A stretch of DNA of 64,000 bases from an uncultured Methylotenera sp. (GTDB lineage: Bacteria; Pseudomonadota; Gammaproteobacteria; Burkholderiales; Methylophilaceae). The translations under genes and the position numbers were made by a program. The DNA is taken from positions 4,998 to 68,997 of the forward strand of contig NZ_CAMLGS010000010.1 in NCBI RefSeq assembly GCF_946479685.1, read 5' to 3'. Below the pieces are notes generated by a model. The model was not told where the DNA came from. It ran no database searches and worked only from the letters and a program-made list of their open reading frames with translations. Shown piece by piece: positions 16,681 through 25,463 of this stretch (positions are counted from its first letter, which is position 1; each line of letters begins with the position of its first letter).

Positions 16681-18186
16681 TTAATCTTTAGCAATGTTAG
16701 CTATGTTCAAGGTGTTTGAAGATTGAGAAATCACATTGCTCTCTTCCCAGCCACCGCCTAGCGCCTTAAAGGTCGCAACAGCGGATCGTGCTGATTCAGT
16801 TTGCGCTTGCGCTTTTGCATCAGAGGTTCTCAATAAATTTTCATCTGCGTGCAACACTTCAATCAAGCTGACAACGCCTTTTTGATATGCCACGAATGAA
16901 GATTTTCGCGCTTGGCTAAGCGATTGTTCGCCTTCTAACAACGCTTCTGTTTGCTCTTCACGCTTAACCAAGGCCGATATGGCATTTTCTACATCTTCTG
17001 TCGCGCGCAGTGCTGATTGTCGATAGGCCGCCAAAGCTTCTGCTTCCTGACCTTTTGCCTGATCAATTTGCGCATTAATGCGTGCAAAATCAAACAAGCG
17101 CCAGCGCAAGCCCACAACTCCAGCTGCTTGGTTTGCGGCGCTGCTAAATAGATTTCCTCCCGATATAGCGGTCGCAGTACCAATCAACGCACTTAGCGCA
17201 AGCTTTGGATAATATTCGGAAATTGCTACACCAATTTTTGCATTAGCTGCCGCTAGTCGTCTTTCCGCCACAATTAGGTCTGGTCTGCGGCGCAGTAAAT
17301 CTGCAGGAGAGCCGATTGAGGATATTTGCGGTGCAACAGGTATTGGACCGACTTTTTCCAGTTCGGCTCTGTAAGTGCCTGGCGCGACTCCCAGCATCAC
17401 ATCAAGCGCATTCATGGACGCGTCGAGCGCACTTTCCAACACTGGGATAACAGCCTTAACCTGAGCCACGGCGCCTTTTACTTGTTGCACTTGAAGTCGT
17501 GACGCTAAGCCTCTGGAATACAGCATATTTACTTTTGAAAGTAATTGCTGTTGTGTCTCAAACTGTCTTTTCGAAATATCAAGCCGTGACTGCAAACCAC
17601 GAATAGTGATGTAAATGTCTGACGTTTGTGCTGCCACAGATAACTGGGTTGCGATCGCACCGGCCTTAGCCGCTTGGTATTCTGCTAATGCTGCTTCTTG
17701 TTCGCGGCGTAATCCGCCAAATATATCCAGCTCCCAACTTGCGTTCAGGTTGGCTTCATAAAGATTGGCATTCCTGTCATAACCAGGAGTCGAGTTAAGT
17801 AACTGTCCTAAAGGAGTTTCAAGCGACTGGTGATTTCTTATCGCTTGCGCACTCACATTAGCCGATGGCAATAATGCAGCATGTGCAGCACCAAGCCCTG
17901 ATTTGGCTTGTGCGATGCGTGCGGTAGCTTGCGCTATATTCAGATTTTGTTCTAACGCTAATCGTACGTACCGACTTAATAGCGGATCACTGAACCCATC
18001 CCACCAAGTTGCAAGATCAGCATTTGCAAGTTCAACATTAGATTGTGCTTTACGCTTTTCAAGTTGAGTTTGGCCAATATATTGATTGGAGAAAGCTATA
18101 TCCGGCTTTTTATAATCTGGGCCAACTGCACAGCTTGTGATAAAACCAGCACTTAGCAATACAGCTACAGGACGAGAAATTAACAT
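16681..18186 (-). CDS. RND-type efflux outer-membrane lipoprotein (NodT/OprM family)
   Basis: A 501-residue outer-membrane factor. The signal sequence ends in a lipobox (GFITSC, Cys19) followed by AVGPDYKKPD, the standard OprM/NodT start. Two OEP domains follow, with the typical PADLLRRRPDLIVAERRLAAANAKIGVAISEYYPKL segment in the middle. It is divergent from the TetR gene and shares a TetR-type operator with it; it should form the exit duct for the RND pump encoded on the other side. Confidence 0.9.
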   Translation of the reverse strand: MLISRPVAVLLSAGFITSCAVGPDYKKPDIAFSNQYIGQTQLEKRKAQSNVELANADLATWWDGFSDPLLSRYVRLALEQNLNIAQATARIAQAKSGLGAAHAALLPSANVSAQAIRNHQSLETPLGQLLNSTPGYDRNANLYEANLNASWELDIFGGLRREQEAALAEYQAAKAGAIATQLSVAAQTSDIYITIRGLQSRLDISKRQFETQQQLLSKVNMLYSRGLASRLQVQQVKGAVAQVKAVIPVLESALDASMNALDVMLGVAPGTYRAELEKVGPIPVAPQISSIGSPADLLRRRPDLIVAERRLAAANAKIGVAISEYYPKLALSALIGTATAISGGNLFSSAANQAAGVVGLRWRLFDFARINAQIDQAKGQEAEALAAYRQSALRATEDVENAISALVKREEQTEALLEGEQSLSQARKSSFVAYQKGVVSLIEVLHADENLLRTSDAKAQAQTESARSAVATFKALGGGWEESNVISQSSNTLNIANIAKD

Positions 18187-18215
18187 GGCGACCCTTAAAC
18201 TTATTCAATATAGTA

Positions 18216-18241
18216 AGTGACTATATTACAATATGGTCACT
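18216..18241. promoter_or_regulatory. TetR operator 1
   Basis: A 26-bp imperfect palindrome with outer arms AGTGAC (18216-18221) and GTCACT (18236-18241) and inner ATAT/ATAT. It lies between the divergent OMF and TetR starts. The same AGTGAC/GTCACT arms recur with identical 26-bp span at 18908-18933, so it is most likely the binding site of the adjacent TetR protein. Confidence 0.7.
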
Positions 18242-18278
18242 ATTTGTCAATCCTCTAAAGTCAGGGTATGCTATAAAT

Positions 18279-18890
18279 ATGACTAAAAAACCACAATCCA
18301 TTACAAGAGGTCCATCTGAACACAATGTTCGTGATCAAATAGTTGAGGCTGCTGCTGAATATTTCAGCCGCTATGGCTACGAGAAAACGACTGTTTCCGA
18401 CCTGGCTAAAGAAATTGGCTTTTCTAAAGCCTACATCTATAAATTTTTTGCTACGAAGCAAGCCATTGGCGAGGTAATATGCGCCAATTGCTTGGGTGCG
18501 ATACTGAATGCAATTAATGAAGGAATGGTGGATGCTCCCACCGCTTCCGAACGCTTTAGGCGTATGTTTAAAGCCGCGGTAGCAGCAAGTGCGGAACTTT
18601 TTTTCGAAGACCGTAAGCTCTACGACATTGCTGCATCTGCTGCGAGTGAGGAATGGCAATCGACTGTTAGCTACCAAATTGAAATCAAAAAAATCATCTT
18701 GCAGATTATTCTCGAAGGTCGCGATACGGGGGAGTTTGAGCGCAAAACACCCATCGATGAAACGGTCAACGCCATCTATTTAGTGATGCAACCATATACC
18801 AATCCATTGCTGCTACAACACAATCTTAACCTTGCTGAACAGGCGCCCATGATTCTTTCGAGCCTGATACTGAGAAGCCTTGCTCCATAA
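18279..18890 (+). CDS. TetR/AcrR-family repressor of the RND efflux genes
   Basis: A 203-residue TetR regulator. The HTH spans about residues 20-62 (VRDQIVEAAAEYFSRYGYEKT, TVSDLAKEIGFSKAYIYKFF), and the rest is an all-helical ligand domain. It is flanked on both sides by efflux genes and by two matching palindromes, one upstream of itself/the OMF and one upstream of the adaptor. It is thus likely to repress both transcripts and itself and to be released by a pump substrate. Confidence 0.9.
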   Translation: MTKKPQSITRGPSEHNVRDQIVEAAAEYFSRYGYEKTTVSDLAKEIGFSKAYIYKFFATKQAIGEVICANCLGAILNAINEGMVDAPTASERFRRMFKAAVAASAELFFEDRKLYDIAASAASEEWQSTVSYQIEIKKIILQIILEGRDTGEFERKTPIDETVNAIYLVMQPYTNPLLLQHNLNLAEQAPMILSSLILRSLAP

Positions 18891-18907
18891 ATAAGTAAAA
18901 ATACTTT

Positions 18908-18933
18908 AGTGACTATTGACTTAATTAGTCACT
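18908..18933. promoter_or_regulatory. TetR operator 2
   Basis: A 26-bp palindrome with 8-bp perfect arms AGTGACTA (18908-18915) and TAGTCACT (18926-18933). It lies just upstream of the efflux adaptor gene and overlaps a TTGACT (18916-18921) that could be its -35 box. Confidence 0.72.
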
Positions 18934-18973
18934 AGATGGAAAATGGGGGTTACTCTTTAAAAAGGTGACCTCC

Positions 18974-20140
18974 ATGTTTAGCCATAAACTTAGTTCAGCG
19001 ATTCTGATTAGCCTATTCCCACTGGCATTTGTTGCATGCAGTGAAAAAATGCCGATTGATCCCCGCACACAAACACCGCTGGTGAAAACAGTAGCCGTTC
19101 AACAGGCATCTGATTCTTCCCGCTCTTTCACAGGAATAGTGGCCGCCAGGGTTCAAAGCGACTTGGGCTTTCGTGTTGCAGGGAAAGTGCTTGAGCGCTA
19201 TGTAGATGCTGGCCAAATCGTTAAGCGAGGTCAACCACTCATGCGTATTGATCCTATCGATCTGCAATTGACAGCTAATGCACAACGTGAAGCCGTATTG
19301 GTAGCAAAGGCCCGCGCCGATCAAACGGCGGACGATGAAATCAGACATCGTGGTCTGGTAGAAGAAGGTGCAATCTCTGCTTCTACATATAATCAAATTA
19401 AAGCAGCGGCAGACTCTGCCCATGCACAGCTCAAAGCAGTCGAAGCTCAAGCAGATGTAGCAAAGAATGCATCCAGTTATGCAGTTTTGCTCGCGGGCGC
19501 TGACGGCGTGATAGTTGATACACTGGTAGAACCGGGACAAGTGGTTAACGCTGGTCAGACTGTGGTGCGCATAGCACACTCTGGCAAGCGAGAAGCGATC
19601 GTTAATCTACCGGAAACGGTGCGCCCAGCGCTAGGTTCGATTGCGCAGGCAAAACTCTATGGCAAGGACAACCAGACCGTTCCAGCAAAACTCAGGGAGC
19701 TTTCAGAATCCGCTGATGGTGTATCACGTACATTTGAAGCGAGATATGTACTGGATGAAGCATTAGCCAATGCACCACTCGGTGCGACCATTACTATCCA
19801 GATTAAGGAAAGTGACTCTTCAACCCTAACTGGCTTAGCAGTGCCTATTAGCGCGATTTTTGATGCTGGCAAAGGCTCGGGAGTTTGGGTGCTTGAGGGC
19901 AGCCCAAGCCATGTCACTTGGCGCCCCGTCAAAATCCTAAGCATCACTGATGACACCGCGCGTATAGATGGCAATCTCAATGTAAATGATCAAATTGTTG
20001 GTCTTGGTGCTCATCTATTGCACGAAGGCGAAAAAGTCAGAGTGGCGACTAATGATGCTGGCAATTCCGATTTAAATCCCGCAGTTTTGGATTCTAAAGA
20101 TTTGAAGCCAGCAAATGTAAACCGCGGAGAGACAAAATGA
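18974..20140 (+). CDS. RND efflux periplasmic adaptor (membrane fusion) lipoprotein
   Basis: About 388 residues. The leader ends in a lipobox (LAFVAC), so it is a lipoprotein. The adaptor pattern is clear: LGFRVAGKVLERYVDAGQIVKRGQPLMRIDPIDL (first biotinyl-lipoyl half), a helical hairpin, then DGVIVDTLVEPGQVVNAGQTVVRIA (second half) and a C-terminal beta-barrel. I chose the ATG at 18974, 6 nt after AAAGGTG, rather than the in-frame GTG at 18965. The permease ORF overlaps its stop by 4 bp. Confidence 0.9.
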   Translation: MFSHKLSSAILISLFPLAFVACSEKMPIDPRTQTPLVKTVAVQQASDSSRSFTGIVAARVQSDLGFRVAGKVLERYVDAGQIVKRGQPLMRIDPIDLQLTANAQREAVLVAKARADQTADDEIRHRGLVEEGAISASTYNQIKAAADSAHAQLKAVEAQADVAKNASSYAVLLAGADGVIVDTLVEPGQVVNAGQTVVRIAHSGKREAIVNLPETVRPALGSIAQAKLYGKDNQTVPAKLRELSESADGVSRTFEARYVLDEALANAPLGATITIQIKESDSSTLTGLAVPISAIFDAGKGSGVWVLEGSPSHVTWRPVKILSITDDTARIDGNLNVNDQIVGLGAHLLHEGEKVRVATNDAGNSDLNPAVLDSKDLKPANVNRGETK

Positions 20141-23100
20141 GCGGCTTTAATCTTTCAGCACTTGCAGTACGTGAACGCTCTATCACCTTTTTCCTTATCA
20201 TCCTGATCACTATTGCAGGTACCATTGCTTTTTTTAAGATGGGCAGGGCTGAAGATCCTCCATTTACGATCAAGATAATGACCGTAATTACTGCTTGGCC
20301 TGGTGCAACAGCTCAGGAAATGCAGGATCAGGTCGCGGAGAAAATAGAAAAGCGCATGCAAGAACTGCGTTATTACGATCGTACGGAAACATTTACCCGG
20401 CCTGGTCTGGCTTTTACAACCGTGACACTGCTTGACAGTACGCCACCCTCTGAAGTTAAAGAAGAGTTTTACCAAGCACGAAAAAAAATAAGCGATGAGT
20501 CAAAAAATTTACCAGCTGGCGTCATCGGCCCTATGGTGAATGACGAATATGCCGACGTTACCTTTGCGCTCTTTGCATTAAAAGCAAAAGGAGAATCACA
20601 ACGGTTATTAGCGCGCGATGCAGAAAACATGCGTCAGCGTCTGTTGCATGTGGCTGGCGTGAAGAAAGTAAACATCATTGGCGAGCAACCCGAGCGTATT
20701 TACATAGCCTTTTCCCATGAACGCTTGGCGACTCTGGGAGTTTCACCGCAGGAAATATTTTCCGCACTGAATAACCAAAATACCTTAACCCCGGCAGGTT
20801 CGATTGATACCAAAGGTACAAAAGTATTTATCCGCATTGAAGGCGCTTTTGATCAACTGCAGAAAATTCGCGATACGCCGATATCTGCAAAAGGCCGGAT
20901 ATTAAAACTATCCGACGTAGCAACTGTAGAGCGCGGTTACGAAGACCCTTCTACATTCTTTATCCGCAACAATGGTGAACCAGCATTATTGCTAGGCGTT
21001 GTCATGCGTGAAGGCTGGAATGGCCTTGATCTGGGAAAAGCATTAGATACAGAAGTAGCCTCAATCAGTGCCGATTTGCCGCTGGGCATGAGCTTGACCA
21101 AAGTCACAGACCAGGCTGTCAACATCGAAACATCGGTTGATGAGTTCATGGTCAAGTTCTTCGTCGCACTTCTGGTCGTCATGCTTGTAAGTTTCTTAAG
21201 CATGGGCTGGCGCGTTGGCCTTGTGGTTGCGGCCGCTGTGCCCTTGACACTTGCACTTGTGTTTGTCGTGATGGCGGCCACCGGTAAAAATTTCGACCGA
21301 ATCACATTAGGATCACTGATCCTTGCCCTTGGTCTGCTGGTTGATGACGCCATTATTGCCATTGAGACCATGGTTGTGAAAATGGAAGAAGGTTACAGCA
21401 GAATTGCTGCGTCAGCCTATGCCTGGAGTCATACCGCAGCGCCTATGCTGTCCGGCACACTGGTAACTGCCATAGGTTTTATGCCCAATGGTTTTGCCCA
21501 GTCTACCGCAGGCGAGTACACCAGCAATATGTTCTGGGTGGTGGGTACTGCACTGATTGCTTCTTGGATCGTCGCGGTAGTATTTACCCCTTATTTAGGC
21601 GTGAAGATGCTCCCCGAACTTAAGAAAATTGAGGGAGGACATGAAGCGATTTACAGTACACCAAATTACAACCGCTTTCGTTCACTGTTGGGGCGAGTCA
21701 TCCAACACAAGTGGATTGTTACTGCGATTGTCATCGGTGCTTTTGTCGTATCCATTCTTGGCATGGCTATTGTGAAAAAACAGTTTTTCCCAACCTCTGA
21801 CCGTCCTGAGGTATTGGTCGAGGTTCAAATGCCGGATGGCACATCGATTGCGCAGACCAGTTCTGCCACGGTCAAAGTTGAAGCTTGGCTGGCAAAACAA
21901 AAGGAGGCGAAAATTGTAACGGCTTATATCGGACAAGGCGCGCCACGCTTCTACCTTGCCATGTCTCCTGAACTGCCAGATCCGTCCTTTGCGAAGCTCG
22001 TCGTGCGCACGGATAACCAAGAGGAGCGCGAGGTGCTGAAGTTAAGGTTACGTCAAGCCATCGCGGACGGATTGGCGCCTGAAGCCCGCGTACGGGTGAC
22101 ACAGCTAGTATTCGGCCCCTATTCTCCTTATCCTGTCGCTTTTCGTATTGCAGGGCAAGACCCCGAAAAATTGCGCAAAATCGCAAATGAAGTGCGCCAT
22201 GTGATGGATGCAAGTCCGATGATGCGAACTGTTAATGCCGATTGGGGCGAGCGGGTTCCAGCCTTGCACTTTACGCTTAATCAGGACCGATTGCAGGCTG
22301 TTGGACTGACGTCTAATAGTGTCGCACAGCAACTTCAGTTTCTGCTGAGTGGCGTACCAGTCACCGAAGTTCGTGAGGATATACGCTCAGTACAAGTGGT
22401 TGGTCGAGCAGCGGACAACATGCGCTTAGACCCTGAAAAGATATCAGGTTTTACGCTAATTGGTTCAGTTGGGCAACGGATCCCGTTATCGCAAATTGGG
22501 TCTGTCGAAATACAATTAGAAGAACCGACTCTTCGTAGACGGGATCGTACTCCAACGATTACTGTACGCGGTGATATTGCTGAAGATTTGCAGCCGCCCG
22601 AGGTGTCTGCTGCAATATTGAAGGAATTAGAGCCCATCATCACCAAACTTCCAGCTGGTTACAGGACTGAAGAAGCTGGTGCTACCGAAGAATCGGGCAA
22701 GGCAACCAAAGCGTTGTTGCCTTTATTCCCAATCATGATTGCACTTACATTGCTGATCATCATACTTCAGGTTCGTTCTATATCATCCATGGTCATGGTG
22801 TTTGCTACCAGTCCATTGGGGTTGATCGGTGTGGTGCCAACACTACTACTATTCCAGCAACCCTTTGGTATCAATGCGCTGGTTGGCTTGATCTCACTGT
22901 CGGGTATTCTAATGCGCAATACGCTGATTCTCATTGGGCAGATCGAGCATAACCTGAAGGAAGGATTAAGCCCATTTGACGCAGTCGTGGAAGCAACCGT
23001 ACAACGTGCCAGACCAGTGATTCTTACCGCTTTAGCAGCGATTCTGGCGTTTATTCCACTCACTCATTCAGTGTTTTGGGGGACGTTGGCATACACCCTG

Positions 23101-23232
23101 ATTGGCGGTACTTTTGCCGGCACCATATTAACACTTGTATTCCTTCCAGCGATGTATGCTATCTGGTTCAAAATTAGGTACCCTGATAATTCAAAGGAGA
23201 TATCCTCAACAGCTCTAGGTACTAAAACTTAA
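20137..23232 (+). CDS. RND efflux inner-membrane permease
   Basis: A 1031-residue resistance-nodulation-division pump of the hydrophobe/amphiphile type, with twelve membrane helices and two large periplasmic loops. Recognisable parts are the opening SALAVRERSITFFLIILITIAGTIAFFKMGRAEDPPF, the proton-relay helix 4 (LILALGLLVDDAIIAIE, with the paired Asp) and the C-terminal GISLSGILMRN-like segment (GLISLSGILMRNTLILI). With the adaptor and the OMF it makes a complete tripartite exporter under TetR control. The substrate cannot be read from the sequence. Confidence 0.93.
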   Translation: MSGFNLSALAVRERSITFFLIILITIAGTIAFFKMGRAEDPPFTIKIMTVITAWPGATAQEMQDQVAEKIEKRMQELRYYDRTETFTRPGLAFTTVTLLDSTPPSEVKEEFYQARKKISDESKNLPAGVIGPMVNDEYADVTFALFALKAKGESQRLLARDAENMRQRLLHVAGVKKVNIIGEQPERIYIAFSHERLATLGVSPQEIFSALNNQNTLTPAGSIDTKGTKVFIRIEGAFDQLQKIRDTPISAKGRILKLSDVATVERGYEDPSTFFIRNNGEPALLLGVVMREGWNGLDLGKALDTEVASISADLPLGMSLTKVTDQAVNIETSVDEFMVKFFVALLVVMLVSFLSMGWRVGLVVAAAVPLTLALVFVVMAATGKNFDRITLGSLILALGLLVDDAIIAIETMVVKMEEGYSRIAASAYAWSHTAAPMLSGTLVTAIGFMPNGFAQSTAGEYTSNMFWVVGTALIASWIVAVVFTPYLGVKMLPELKKIEGGHEAIYSTPNYNRFRSLLGRVIQHKWIVTAIVIGAFVVSILGMAIVKKQFFPTSDRPEVLVEVQMPDGTSIAQTSSATVKVEAWLAKQKEAKIVTAYIGQGAPRFYLAMSPELPDPSFAKLVVRTDNQEEREVLKLRLRQAIADGLAPEARVRVTQLVFGPYSPYPVAFRIAGQDPEKLRKIANEVRHVMDASPMMRTVNADWGERVPALHFTLNQDRLQAVGLTSNSVAQQLQFLLSGVPVTEVREDIRSVQVVGRAADNMRLDPEKISGFTLIGSVGQRIPLSQIGSVEIQLEEPTLRRRDRTPTITVRGDIAEDLQPPEVSAAILKELEPIITKLPAGYRTEEAGATEESGKATKALLPLFPIMIALTLLIIILQVRSISSMVMVFATSPLGLIGVVPTLLLFQQPFGINALVGLISLSGILMRNTLILIGQIEHNLKEGLSPFDAVVEATVQRARPVILTALAAILAFIPLTHSVFWGTLAYTLIGGTFAGTILTLVFLPAMYAIWFKIRYPDNSKEISSTALGTKT

Positions 23233-23261
23233 CCTACAGATTACCAATAGCCATATTACGC

Positions 23262-23293
23262 TTCGAGCACTCTTATTCCAATGAGTGCTCGAA
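23262..23293 (+). terminator. Hairpin after RND permease
   Basis: A perfect 11-bp stem TTCGAGCACTC (23262-23272) / GAGTGCTCGAA (23283-23293) with a 10-nt loop, 30 bp after the permease stop. It lacks an immediate T run; it probably ends or protects the efflux mRNA. Confidence 0.5.
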
Positions 23294-23320
23294 CAAAGAG
23301 ATTTTTGATTAACTATCTGA

Positions 23321-23349
23321 ATGTCTGCTTTGGGCCGAAAACAGACATT
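23321..23349. repeat. Copy 2 of a dispersed TTTGGGCC motif, itself a hairpin
   Basis: ATGTCTG (23321-23327) pairs with CAGACAT (23342-23348) around CTTTGGGCCGAAAA. It matches the sequence near 12496. It marks the left border of the AT-rich accessory island. Confidence 0.4.
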
Positions 23350-23370
23350 TAAGTGATTTAATTTCTTTAT

Positions 23371-23820
23371 TTATTGAATGTAAATATCCGAAATTTTCTT
23401 AAATGAGGCGTGGTCTGTGATTTCCGGATAATAATAAAATGTGGAATTTGCTAACTCATACCTTATAACATTTTGTTCAAAAGAACCCTTCTCATCGGTG
23501 CCACTGGAAAGAGACTTAATGATATCCATTGACCATTCATTAGTGTGATTCACGTATCCAGGGGAAACTAGATATATAGCTTTGATTGATATTGTTGGAT
23601 CAAGTATTAATTGTTCTATTTGATCAACTTTAAAAAGCATAATTTGGCATCTAACAATTTGGCCCTCTACTTTGTTCTCGTAATGTATAAAGAACCAAGG
23701 GATCATTAGATTCATATGGGCGTAACTCCATAGCCTCGCTCCGTCAGCATCAAAAATAAATGGTATTTCAGCCTGTTGGAAAGTTTCTATCATGTTATAC
23801 GCCTGATGAACAGTATACAT
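23371..23820 (-). CDS. Unknown 149-residue protein
   Basis: I do not recognise this protein. It is a compact mixed alpha/beta sequence rich in aromatic residues (WSYAHMNLMIPWFFIHYEN, about 31-49), with no signal peptide or membrane helix. It is divergent from a small XRE repressor, with only 56 bp between the starts and a palindrome in that gap, so it is probably controlled by that repressor. Base use is AT-rich like the island around it. A role in an accessory (defence or phage-related) module is possible but not supported by any motif. Confidence 0.6.
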   Translation of the reverse strand: MYTVHQAYNMIETFQQAEIPFIFDADGARLWSYAHMNLMIPWFFIHYENKVEGQIVRCQIMLFKVDQIEQLILDPTISIKAIYLVSPGYVNHTNEWSMDIIKSLSSGTDEKGSFEQNVIRYELANSTFYYYPEITDHASFKKISDIYIQ

Positions 23821-23850
23821 TGTAGTGATATATAGTTCATTTTGGCTAGA

Positions 23851-23875
23851 TAGAGTCCTTTAGTCAAGGATTCTA
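23851..23875. promoter_or_regulatory. Probable XRE operator overlapping the ribosome site
   Basis: Inverted repeat TAGAGTCCTT (23851-23860) / AAGGATTCTA (23866-23875) with one mismatch and a 5-bp spacer. The right arm contains the AAGGA ribosome site of the XRE gene (ATG at 23877), and the left arm is 30 bp from the start of the divergent gene. One repressor dimer here could control both. Confidence 0.6.
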
Positions 23876-23876
23876 T

Positions 23877-24173
23877 ATGGAAATCAATGAAGCTTTTGGT
23901 CAAGCACTTAAACAAGCCAGATTAGCCAAAGGGCTTACTCAAGAAGACTTTTCTGATGTTTCGAGTCGAACCTATATAAGCACCCTTGAGCGGGAGATTT
24001 TTTCGCCTACCATCGATAAAGTTGATGGTTTATCTAATTATATGAACATACATCCGTTAACACTACTTACCCTTACTTATTTAAATAAAGATAAAAAGTT
24101 GCATATAGATAAATTGGAAAAATTGATTAGAGAACAAATTTCATCAATTAACCTTGGCCAAACTAACCCATGA
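23877..24173 (+). CDS. Small XRE-family HTH regulator
   Basis: A 98-residue protein that is almost wholly one Cro/C1-type HTH: FGQALKQARLAKGLTQEDFSDVSSRTYISTLEREIFSPTIDKVDGLSNYMNIHPLTLLTL (about 7-66). The rest is a short charged tail. It is divergent from the unknown 149-residue gene and convergent with the Fic gene 12 bp away. Autoregulation through the palindrome over its own ribosome site is likely. Confidence 0.85.
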   Translation: MEINEAFGQALKQARLAKGLTQEDFSDVSSRTYISTLEREIFSPTIDKVDGLSNYMNIHPLTLLTLTYLNKDKKLHIDKLEKLIREQISSINLGQTNP

Positions 24174-24185
24174 TTAATCTTTACA

Positions 24186-25307
24186 TTAACTCCAAGTTGG
24201 CTCGTAGTAACTATCACGCCTAGACGTACCCATCACCTTAAACGCACCCAGCTCAACCAGTGCCTCAATATCTCTCAAAGCTGTATCGGTTGAACATTTA
24301 GCCAGTGCAGCCCACTTACCGGTAGTCAATTTACCCTCAAAGCCATGCATCAACATATTCAACATCTGCATTTGACGGGGATTCAAGCTACCGCCTTTCG
24401 CACGCTGACTTAGTGAGGTAAGGTACAACGTACCCTTGATTTCCTCATTCGCAGACAGCACAGCACGCAGCAAGCAGCCCAAATACCACTCAAGCCAACC
24501 CGTAGCATCAAGTTCGCCCTTTTGTGCGGTCTCAAGCGCTTTGTAATAGTCGTCACGCTCTTTCATCATTTGAGCAGACAGGCTATAAAAGCGTTGAGCT
24601 GAATCATCTGCACGCGATAGTGTTAGATCGCACACCGCACGTCCTATGCGACCATTGCCATCCTCGAAAGGATGCAAGGTCACGAACCATAAATGAGCAA
24701 GCCCAGACTTCAACACCGGATCGCAATCAGGGTAGCCATTCAGCCAGCCTAAGAAGTCCCCCATCTGGTCTTTAAGCACGCCGGCTGGAGGAGCCTCGTA
24801 ATGTACTTTCTCACGTCCGATACCACCGGAAACTACTTGCATAGGTCCATTGACATCAGTGCGATAGGCTGCGACGTTGATTTTAAGCATGCTGCTGTAG
24901 CCAGTAGGAAATAGGGCAGCATGCCACCCGAATAACCGAGCTTCAGTTAGTGGCTCTTGATAACGTAAGGTCGCATCCAACACCATCTCAACCACGCCAT
25001 CGGTGTTTTTATCGGATTTAACTGGGTTGCTGTCATTTACCCCTAGACGACGTGCGATTGACGACCTGACAGCTTCAGGATTTAGTTTCTCGCCCTCTAT
25101 CTCACTGGATTTAACAATTTCACTTGTCATGGCTTTCAAGCTGGCTTGCTCTGACAATGTGAAACCAAGTGCCTGCATTGCGCCGAGCAAGCGGCCACGT
25201 TCCATATTCACCTGGTAGAGCAATGTGGAGAGCTTGCTGGAATTGAATGTCCATTGTGGCCAATCGGCTTTTTGCCAGACATACTTTTGATAGTCACCGC
25301 TATTCAT
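24186..25307 (-). CDS. Fic-family AMP-transferase-type enzyme with inhibitory helix and C-terminal winged helix
   Basis: About 373 residues from the chosen start. The N-terminus is a DUF4172-type segment (YQKYVWQKADWPQW). The inhibitory helix motif S-x-x-x-E-G is present (KSSEIEGE, about 66-73), making it a class II, self-inhibited Fic protein. The active site HPFEDGNGRIGR (about 212-223) is complete. The C-terminus (about 310-373, LNPRQMQMLNML to LRDIEALVELGAF) is a winged helix. It should transfer AMP (or another nucleotide part) to a target hydroxyl when relieved of inhibition. I chose MNSGDYQ (25307) because family members start there and because the longer frame (to 25349) would run into a palindrome. 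Confidence 0.88.
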   Translation of the reverse strand: MNSGDYQKYVWQKADWPQWTFNSSKLSTLLYQVNMERGRLLGAMQALGFTLSEQASLKAMTSEIVKSSEIEGEKLNPEAVRSSIARRLGVNDSNPVKSDKNTDGVVEMVLDATLRYQEPLTEARLFGWHAALFPTGYSSMLKINVAAYRTDVNGPMQVVSGGIGREKVHYEAPPAGVLKDQMGDFLGWLNGYPDCDPVLKSGLAHLWFVTLHPFEDGNGRIGRAVCDLTLSRADDSAQRFYSLSAQMMKERDDYYKALETAQKGELDATGWLEWYLGCLLRAVLSANEEIKGTLYLTSLSQRAKGGSLNPRQMQMLNMLMHGFEGKLTTGKWAALAKCSTDTALRDIEALVELGAFKVMGTSRRDSYYEPTWS

Positions 25308-25345
25308 GCGGTAATAGTTGCATACAATCACCGCAAGGTCAATAA

Positions 25346-25372
25346 TCATTACCGCTAATTGTGCGGTGATGA
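25346..25372. promoter_or_regulatory. Inverted repeat upstream of the Fic gene
   Basis: TCATTACCGC (25346-25355) / GCGGTGATGA (25363-25372), ten-base arms with one mismatch and a 7-bp spacer. It lies about 40 bp upstream of the chosen Fic start and could be bound by the Fic protein's own winged-helix domain or by the nearby XRE repressor. Confidence 0.45.
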
Positions 25373-25463
25373 GATTAAGTTATTAATCGCGACTTGAATT
25401 TCCACTAGTTTTGTAGACACTCAATTGCCGTATTCTTGAATTGGTTTTCCTAGTCTATCGGAG

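Noticed and set aside
21872..22213. 113-codon minus-strand ORF inside the RND permease
   Set aside because: Shadow frame of a strong coding region.
23877..25307. Classical Fic toxin-antitoxin pair formed by XRE and Fic genes
   Set aside because: The two genes are convergent, not an operon, and the Fic protein carries its own inhibitory helix.
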